Assembly: GCA_027415455.1 (NCBI GenBank)
Contig: DAIBSV010000020.1
Coordinates: 1-17,789 of the forward strand
DNA length: 17,789 bases
Direction: 5' to 3'
Source of the DNA: Nitrospirota bacterium
Lineage (GTDB): Bacteria > Nitrospirota_A > Leptospirillia > Leptospirillales > Leptospirillaceae
In this document: piece by piece, positions 13,794-17,789 of the stretch
Layout of the letters: every line of letters starts with the position of its first letter
Numbering within the stretch: the first letter of the stretch is position 1
Notes under the pieces: generated by a model
Database searches by the model: none
What the model was told of the DNA's origin: nothing
The model's input: only the letters and a program-made list of their open reading frames with translations
Made by a program: the position numbers and the translations under genes

Positions 13794-14228
13794 ATGCACA
13801 ACGAAATTTCGATCGCGCTGATCCCGGACGAGAACATTTTTTCCGTCATCCCCTTGTTGCGGGTTCTGAACCCCGCGATTCCGGAAGGGGTCCTCGAGAG
13901 CCGTCTGACGGAAATGGTGTCCCAGGGATATCGATGCGCCGGGGCGTATTCCGATGACGGGCTCATCGGCATCTGCGGAATGTGGATTCTCACAAAGTAT
14001 TATGTGGGACGGCATCTTGAGCCGGACAACATGGTCATCCTGGAGGCATACCGCTCGAGGGGACTCGGGCACCGGCTCATGGCCTGGGTGCAGGACTATG
14101 CCCTGTCGCAAGGCTGCGTCGCGAGTGAACTCAATTGCTATCTATCGAACGGGAGGGGCCAGGCTTTCTGGGAAAAGGAAGGCTACAGGAAAATCGCCGT
14201 CCACTATCAGAAGCTCCTCGACCCCTGA
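13794..14228 (+). CDS. GNAT-family N-acetyltransferase
   Basis: 144 residues from ATG 13794, which has AGGAGAGG immediately upstream. The N-terminal helix-strand part is followed by GAYSDDGLIGICGMWI (strands 2-3), MVILEAYRSRGLGHRLMAWV (80-99, the acetyl-CoA pyrophosphate loop R-S-R-G-L-G) and AFWEKEGYRKI (124-134, the C-terminal F-Y-x-x-x-G-Y-type motif). It transfers acetyl from acetyl-CoA to an amine that cannot be named from sequence. The frame stays open 51 codons upstream to GTG 13641, but that extension lies outside the GNAT fold and has no strong RBS, so I use 13794. It shares little sequence with the interrupted GNAT at 11981, so it is not a recent copy. Confidence 0.86.
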   Translation: MHNEISIALIPDENIFSVIPLLRVLNPAIPEGVLESRLTEMVSQGYRCAGAYSDDGLIGICGMWILTKYYVGRHLEPDNMVILEAYRSRGLGHRLMAWVQDYALSQGCVASELNCYLSNGRGQAFWEKEGYRKIAVHYQKLLDP

Positions 14229-14287
14229 CCCGAAAAACGGGCCTTGTGTTTCTCCTCCTTTCGGATCCGAAAGACGAAAACAAGGCC
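14229..14287 (+). other. Strong palindromic structure between GNAT and EthD genes
   Basis: GGCCTTGT (14240-14247) pairs perfectly with ACAAGGCC (14280-14287). It encloses a perfect 16-bp palindrome CTTTCGGATCCGAAAG (14258-14273). A competing small hairpin CCCG-aaaaa-CGGG (14229-14241) shares two bases with the large stem, so the two are mutually exclusive. No T-run follows. It could be an RNA processing or attenuation structure, a protein-binding palindrome, or a scar. Confidence 0.5.
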
Positions 14288-14319
14288 TGCAACCTTCACA
14301 AAACAGGGAAGGAGAGGTC

Positions 14320-14652
14320 TTGATCAACGTCAGCATTCTGTACCCCATCAAGGAGGGAGGATATTTCGACCTGGAGTATTACCTGAAGACCCACATGCCC
14401 CTGTCCATCGAAAAGCTCCGTCCGGCCCTGCGGGGCGTTTCGATCGAACACGGTTTCGGCACTGCGGGATCCGATGCCCCTCCGGCCTTCACCGTCATAT
14501 GCCAGCTCAGCTTCGATTCCGTCGAGGCCTTTTTTGAGGTCTTTTCTCCCCATGTCGAATGGCTTCAGGGAGACATCAAAAACTACACCGACCTCCATCC
14601 AGTCATTCAGTTCAGCGAGGTCAAGCTGCTGGAACACCCCTCGATGCCATAA
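14320..14652 (+). CDS. EthD-family protein
   Basis: 110 residues from TTG 14320 (AAGGAG five bases upstream; no ATG or GTG fits better). The EthD signature is clear: NVSILYPIKEGGYFDLEYY, then TH-x-P at residues 24-27, RPALRGVSIEHGFG, and a C-terminal half with FDSVEAFFEVFSPH and ends near VIQFSEVKL, the dimeric alpha/beta-barrel ferredoxin-like fold. EthD-like proteins are small dimers often found beside catabolic or oxidative enzymes; some degrade or bind aromatic or ether compounds. The precise role here is unknown. The upstream palindrome at 14229-14287 may affect its transcript. It appears intact. Confidence 0.85.
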   Translation: MINVSILYPIKEGGYFDLEYYLKTHMPLSIEKLRPALRGVSIEHGFGTAGSDAPPAFTVICQLSFDSVEAFFEVFSPHVEWLQGDIKNYTDLHPVIQFSEVKLLEHPSMP

Positions 14653-14708
14653 GTTGTCACGCATTGAAAATGTCAGAGTCTGTTCCGACACGGACGAGGA
14701 GAGGTCCC

Positions 14709-15437
14709 TTGAATGCGATCCGAAAAAACAAAAGATTGGGAGAACTGCTCTCGGACCTTCATCGCGAAAGCGATGAAGAGGTCCTGGGGAAGGCGAGGTC
14801 TCTTTTCCGGGGGGATGACGAGTCGTTCTCCAAAATCGTCAAGGAGTATGGACTCCTCGCTCCCGAAGAGAAAGGAAAGTTCCTGAGAACCCATGGAATC
14901 TCCATTCAGGATCCCTCTTTTTCCCTTTGCGTCTCGCCCGCTATGGGAGAGTTCCTTTTCAATCTCGTTCTTTCCTCGAAATCCGAAAGGATTCTTGAGC
15001 TGGGGAGTTCCAACGGCGTTTCCACGCTCTACTTTGCCGAGGCTCTCCGTCTTTCGGGCCGGGGAAAGGTCATCGCCACTGAATCCGAAGAGAAAAAATG
15101 CCGGAGGATTCTGCAAAACGCGTCCATGGCAGGTCTTTCGGACTTCGTCGGACTGAGAAAGGGAAACGTCTTCGAAACGGTCGACGGGCTTTCCGGTCCG
15201 TTCGATCTCGTTTTCATCGATATCTGGGCCGATGGATATCTCGGAATTTTCAAGAAAGTCGAGCCTCTCCTGAAGTCCGGATCGATCATCGTGGCCGACA
15301 ATATGTTTACGGCCTTCGAAGAGGTCTGTCCCTTCAAGGAGTACCTGGACGAAAGGAGCGACATCGTCAACACGACTCTCAATCTTGAATCCGGGGTCGA
15401 GTTCGGGGTCGTTCTCGGTCCGGAGGAAACACTGTGA
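14709..15437 (+). CDS. Class I SAM-dependent methyltransferase (O-methyltransferase-like)
   Basis: 242 residues from TTG 14709, which has AGGAGAGG at 14697-14704; an in-frame ATG at 14670 lacks an RBS. The Rossmann SAM-binding motif I is ILELGSSNGVSTLYFAEAL (95-113), the acidic end of strand 2 is IATESEEKK (122-130), strand 4 is FDLVFIDIWADGY (165-177), and VADNM (195-199) follows. These are typical of the O-methyltransferase family 3 that includes catechol and caffeoyl-CoA enzymes, where the Asp/Asn residues bind a divalent metal. The N-terminal helices form the cap. The acceptor is unknown. The stop overlaps the hydrolase GTG start by 4 bp, so the two are translationally coupled and may act in one step sequence. 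Confidence 0.83.
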   Translation: MNAIRKNKRLGELLSDLHRESDEEVLGKARSLFRGDDESFSKIVKEYGLLAPEEKGKFLRTHGISIQDPSFSLCVSPAMGEFLFNLVLSSKSERILELGSSNGVSTLYFAEALRLSGRGKVIATESEEKKCRRILQNASMAGLSDFVGLRKGNVFETVDGLSGPFDLVFIDIWADGYLGIFKKVEPLLKSGSIIVADNMFTAFEEVCPFKEYLDERSDIVNTTLNLESGVEFGVVLGPEETL

Positions 15438-16363
15438 AACCCGCGATCGGGGCGGCTGGGTCGGCCATGCTTGTTTTCTCTGTCTCCTTTTTTCTTTTCC
15501 TTGCGAGGCTCCCTTCGTATGCGGAGAGCCCCGAACCTTCGGTTCTTTCGGCACTTTCGACAACAAGGGGCGTTCTTTCGGCCACCCCGTATTCCTTCGA
15601 AAAGAGAAGCCATGTCGACATCTTTCGTCTTGAATTCAGCAGTTCAGGCTTGGCCGAAACGGCTTATTTCGCGAAGCCTTCCGGAACGAAGGGACGGTGG
15701 CCGGTCGTGATCTTTCTCCCCGGAGGCGGGGGAATCAATGGAAGGGTTCTCGCGTATGTTTCAAAACTTGCATCGAAAGGTCCCTTTAACATTCTCGCGC
15801 TCCAGTACCGCGGTCGAGACGGAGGCGAAGGAAAGGATGAATATGGGGGACGGGATGTGAATGACGTCCTGAATCTGATCTCGGTTGCAAGGAGGTTGTC
15901 CTTCGTCAGCAATCAGATCGGCCTTCTTGGCTTTTCCCTTGGAGGCATGAAGGCTTACGTGGCCTTGAAGAAAGGGGCCAAAGTGCAAGCCGCCGCTGTC
16001 GTCAGCGCTCCCACCGACATGGCAGAAACATACGACTCTCTGTCCGGACTCAGGGGATTCTTCATCAAGCGACACCTTCGCACGGCTATCGGAGGAAGCC
16101 CGAGGGAGGTGCCTGAACGCTACAAAGACCGTTCGGCTCGTTTCTGGCCCGAAAAGATTCATGTTCCCATCCTCGTCCTGCAGGGGGATCGCGATCCCCT
16201 GGTCCCCCCGGCCCAGGTTCGGCAGTTCGGGAAAATGCTTCTGGATTCATGCAATCGTTGTCGAATGGTTGTCTTCAAGAATGGGGACCATATGCTTCAT
16301 CGTTTCCCTGATGACCGCGATCGGAAAATTTTGGAGTGGTTCCGTCGTAACGCCATGCGCTAG
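15434..16363 (+). CDS. Exported alpha/beta hydrolase (dienelactone/prolyl-peptidase-like)
   Basis: 309 residues from GTG 15434, coupled to the methyltransferase by GTGA. A signal peptide spans about 1-30 (LARLPSYA-ES). The fold is an alpha/beta hydrolase: oxyanion loop VIFLPGGGGING (92-103), nucleophile elbow GFSLGG with S168, acid D254 in LQGDRDPLVPP, and H286 in NGDHMLHRF. It would hydrolyse an ester or peptide in the periplasm; the substrate is unknown. The last residues RNAMR followed by TAG do not belong to the family. They are encoded by the beginning of the duplicated luxR 3' fragment, and the AAG codon of luxR is TAG here. The natural C-terminus was therefore replaced or cut near residue 304. 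Confidence 0.87.
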   Translation: MKPAIGAAGSAMLVFSVSFFLFLARLPSYAESPEPSVLSALSTTRGVLSATPYSFEKRSHVDIFRLEFSSSGLAETAYFAKPSGTKGRWPVVIFLPGGGGINGRVLAYVSKLASKGPFNILALQYRGRDGGEGKDEYGGRDVNDVLNLISVARRLSFVSNQIGLLGFSLGGMKAYVALKKGAKVQAAAVVSAPTDMAETYDSLSGLRGFFIKRHLRTAIGGSPREVPERYKDRSARFWPEKIHVPILVLQGDRDPLVPPAQVRQFGKMLLDSCNRCRMVVFKNGDHMLHRFPDDRDRKILEWFRRNAMR

Positions 16364-16426
16364 CTGGGGGCGAGAAACAGCTCCCAGGCGATGGCGACTG
16401 CCCTCTCCCTCGGGTTGATCGACTGA
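16349..16426 (+). pseudogene. Remnant of the luxR 3' end
   Basis: In the hydrolase frame the DNA reads RNAMR, stop, LGARNSSQAMATALSLGLID, stop. This matches RNAMRKLGARNSAQAMAAAL and then SLGLID at the end of the LuxR protein at 9350. The bases agree at 73 of 78 positions with 10028-10105. No start codon or upstream part of luxR is present. The hydrolase gene runs into it. Confidence 0.88.
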
Positions 16427-16456
16427 GTGGGACATCTGAATGATGGCCTCGGTCCG

Positions 16457-16505
16457 ACCTGTCAATTTTGACAGGTTGTTATTGAAGCCGTCACCTTTTT
16501 AGAAT
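16457..16505 (+). promoter_or_regulatory. Perfect lux box and promoter upstream of quinone oxidoreductase
   Basis: ACCTGTCAATTTTGACAGGT (16457-16476) has 9-bp perfect arms around TT and has the classical lux box form ACCTGT-N8-ACAGGT. TAGAAT (16500-16505) lies 23 bp beyond it as the -10 element, close to the spacing at LuxR-activated class II promoters. The downstream ATG is at 16552. Both the box and the -10 are conserved in copy 1, supporting function. Confidence 0.75.
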
Positions 16506-16551
16506 TACTCGGATTGCCAAAGTAGAGGAAATCCCGAAATGGAAGACACAG

Positions 16552-17535
16552 ATGGAACAGAAGATGATGCGTGCCGCGTTGATTTGTGAAATTGGAGGGG
16601 ATGCCGAGGTGGGATACGTGCCAGAACCGGCACGTGGGCCGGGAAAAGCTTTGGTCAAGGTCCAGGCTGGCTCGATCAACCCGCTTGATCTATTGATCGC
16701 CTCAGGGAAGTTTTATTTAGGGCATCCGCCGCTTCCGTACGTTCCGGGGGTTGAGGGAGTCGGCGTTGTGATCGAGGGAGACAATATTGCTCCAGGTACC
16801 CGAGTCCGATTCGAATGTGGAGTATTGTCCCCCTACGGTAGTTTGGCCCCGCTTTCCGTTGTTGAAGAGAATGCGGTGATGTTTGTGTCCGATGACGCTC
16901 CCGATGACTTGGTCGCATGTCTTGGTATATCGGGATTGGCAGCTTGGCTCTCTTTGGTGTGGCGGGCCAAACTCGCAAAAGGCGAACGCGTTCTCGTACT
17001 CGGTGCAACGGGAGCGGTCGGACAGATCGCAATCCAAGTTGCGAAGATTCTTGGTGCCAGTCGAGTCGTCGGCGCAAGCCGCAATCGCAATGCCTTGAAC
17101 GAGGTGCTGGCTCTTGGGGCAGATGCTATTGTGGAACTCGATGAGCGGGGCGCTCCCGAACTCGCGGCAGCCTTTACCGAAGCGGCCGGTGGTCTCATCG
17201 ATGTCGTGATCGATACCCTCTGGGGTCCACCGGCCCTTGGAGCGATGATGGCCGCGGGGCTTGGTGCTCGCGTGGTGAATATTGGCCAGAGTGCCGGAGA
17301 TTCGGTGTCGATTCCCTCGGCAATTCTGCGCGGAAAAATGATATCGCTTCTCGGCCACAACAACCTTTTTGTCCCAAAAGAGGAAAGACAAAAGGCGTTT
17401 GGACAGTTGCTCGAACATGCAATGCGGGGAGACCTTGAGGTGAAACACGAAGTAATCCCCTTGGAGCGAGTTTCCGATGCTTGGCGGTTGCAACGGGAAT
17501 CTCCCCACCACAAGCTGGTGATATCTCCCTTTTAA
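16552..17535 (+). CDS. MDR-superfamily quinone oxidoreductase / zinc-less alcohol dehydrogenase
   Basis: 327 residues. The N-terminal GroES-like domain has VPEPARGPGKALVKV, GSINPLDLLIASGKFYLG and LPYVPGVEGVGVVIEGD. The cofactor domain has VLVLGATGAVGQIAIQVAKI (148-167), in which G-A-T-G-A-V-G is the NAD(P)H-binding loop, and GADAIVELDE. Catalytic zinc ligands are absent, as in NADPH:quinone reductases. It would reduce quinones or enones with NADPH in the cytoplasm. ATG 16552 has GGAAG six bases upstream; ATG 16564 or 16567 would also fit the family start. It is the first gene behind the perfect lux box. Codon use (many TTG, GTT, GAA, CAA, CGC) and lower GC differ from its neighbours, suggesting separate acquisition. 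Confidence 0.87.
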   Translation: MEQKMMRAALICEIGGDAEVGYVPEPARGPGKALVKVQAGSINPLDLLIASGKFYLGHPPLPYVPGVEGVGVVIEGDNIAPGTRVRFECGVLSPYGSLAPLSVVEENAVMFVSDDAPDDLVACLGISGLAAWLSLVWRAKLAKGERVLVLGATGAVGQIAIQVAKILGASRVVGASRNRNALNEVLALGADAIVELDERGAPELAAAFTEAAGGLIDVVIDTLWGPPALGAMMAAGLGARVVNIGQSAGDSVSIPSAILRGKMISLLGHNNLFVPKEERQKAFGQLLEHAMRGDLEVKHEVIPLERVSDAWRLQRESPHHKLVISPF

Positions 17536-17550
17536 AAGAGGTGAAAGGGA

Positions 17551-17789
17551 ATGGCTTTTGCTCTGGACGAGGTCGTTCCCTGGGGGCGGTCCTTTGAAGA
17601 ATACCGGAGGATGTTCGCCCTTTCGGAGGACGATCTTGGCCTTCGGATCCTGGGATGTGCCGATGGTCCGGCAAGCTTCAACGCCGGACTGACAAAACAG
17701 GGTGGAGCGGTCGTTTCGGTCGATCCCCTCTATCGATTCTCCAGGGAAGAGATCCGGAGCCGCGTCGACCAGGTCTTCGAGACCGTTCT
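17551..17789 (+). CDS. SAM-dependent methyltransferase, 5' part
   Basis: ATG 17551 lies 15 bp after the oxidoreductase stop, with AAGAGGTGA and AGGGA upstream. The 79 visible codons begin MAFALDEVVPWGRSFEEYRR and continue MFALSEDDLGLRILGCADGP, ASFNAGLTKQGGAVVSVDPL, then EEIRSRVDQVFETV. The G-C-A-D-G-P-A-S-F-N segment is the glycine-type SAM motif I of a widespread but poorly characterised methyltransferase family, and SVDP is the acidic end of strand 2. The gene runs off the window, so the acceptor domain is not visible. Its middle part is duplicated as the relic at 9105-9327 in front of the intact luxR. It is probably co-transcribed with the oxidoreductase from the lux-box promoter. Confidence 0.8.
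   Translation, partial: MAFALDEVVPWGRSFEEYRRMFALSEDDLGLRILGCADGPASFNAGLTKQGGAVVSVDPLYRFSREEIRSRVDQVFETV

Larger units (their letters stand above)
16349..16508 (+). repeat. Direct repeat copy 2: luxR 3' end plus lux-box promoter
   Basis: Second copy of 10028-10185, same orientation, 6.3 kb downstream. It brackets the accessory-gene array together with the first copy. It retains luxR codons, the lux box and the -10 element. Similarity drops away before the next gene start at 16552. Confidence 0.85.

Noticed and set aside
10217..16363. Integron gene-cassette array
   Set aside because: The array has small single-domain genes on one strand, but I see no attC-like imperfect inverted repeats between genes and no integrase; the shared repeat is a luxR-tail/lux-box promoter instead.
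1..17789. CRISPR arrays, rRNA and tRNA genes
   Set aside because: No regularly spaced short repeats and no rRNA or complete tRNA cloverleaf seen on either strand.

Overview
The window reads as bacterial chromosome with moderately high GC, with nearly all coding sequence on the + strand. A complete Cus-type copper/silver efflux cluster stands next to a HiPIP-like iron-sulfur protein and small metal-binding exported proteins. This suggests an acidophilic, metal-exposed chemolithotroph. Leptospirillum (Nitrospirota) is my best guess from the style of the proteins, but nothing in the window proves the taxon.

Layout. (1) 1-609 is the 3' end of an IS1380-like transposase, followed by about 350 bp without a recognisable gene. 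(2) 916-8706 is a metal-efflux island: a promoter-like site, a Cys-rich exported protein, an RNA hairpin covering the ribosome binding site of cusC, then cusC-cusB-cusA-cusF with overlapping starts and stops between cusC/B, B/A and A/F. After these come a HiPIP-like protein with a Met-rich insert and a frameshifted Met-rich periplasmic coiled-coil gene. CusCBA would form the trans-envelope RND pump and CusF the periplasmic metallochaperone. (3) 8707-9349 is degenerate DNA that includes a relic of a SAM-dependent methyltransferase. (4) 9350-10105 is a LuxR-family regulator with all the usual acyl-homoserine-lactone pocket residues. It is followed directly by a near-perfect lux-box palindrome in a promoter arrangement. 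(5) 10217-16363 is a same-strand array of small single-domain accessory genes: PhzF (frameshifted), C39-like peptidase, DUF4440/NTF2-like, GNAT (in-frame stop), isochorismatase-like (deleted and frameshifted), YbhB/PEBP, GNAT, EthD, O-methyltransferase-like and a secreted alpha/beta hydrolase. (6) 16349-16508 is a second copy of the luxR 3' end plus lux-box promoter, this time with a perfect 20-bp palindrome. It drives a quinone-oxidoreductase-like MDR protein and a methyltransferase that runs off the window; the relic at 9105-9327 is homologous to that methyltransferase.

The most interesting signal is the repeated module boundary [methyltransferase]-[luxR or luxR 3' relic]-[lux box]-[accessory enzymes]. 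It looks like an accessory-gene array built by duplication or recombination around a LuxR-controlled promoter, with several cargo genes decaying. The second notable signal is the cus leader, where a 10-bp perfect inverted repeat sits between the stop of the Cys-rich ORF and the cusC start.
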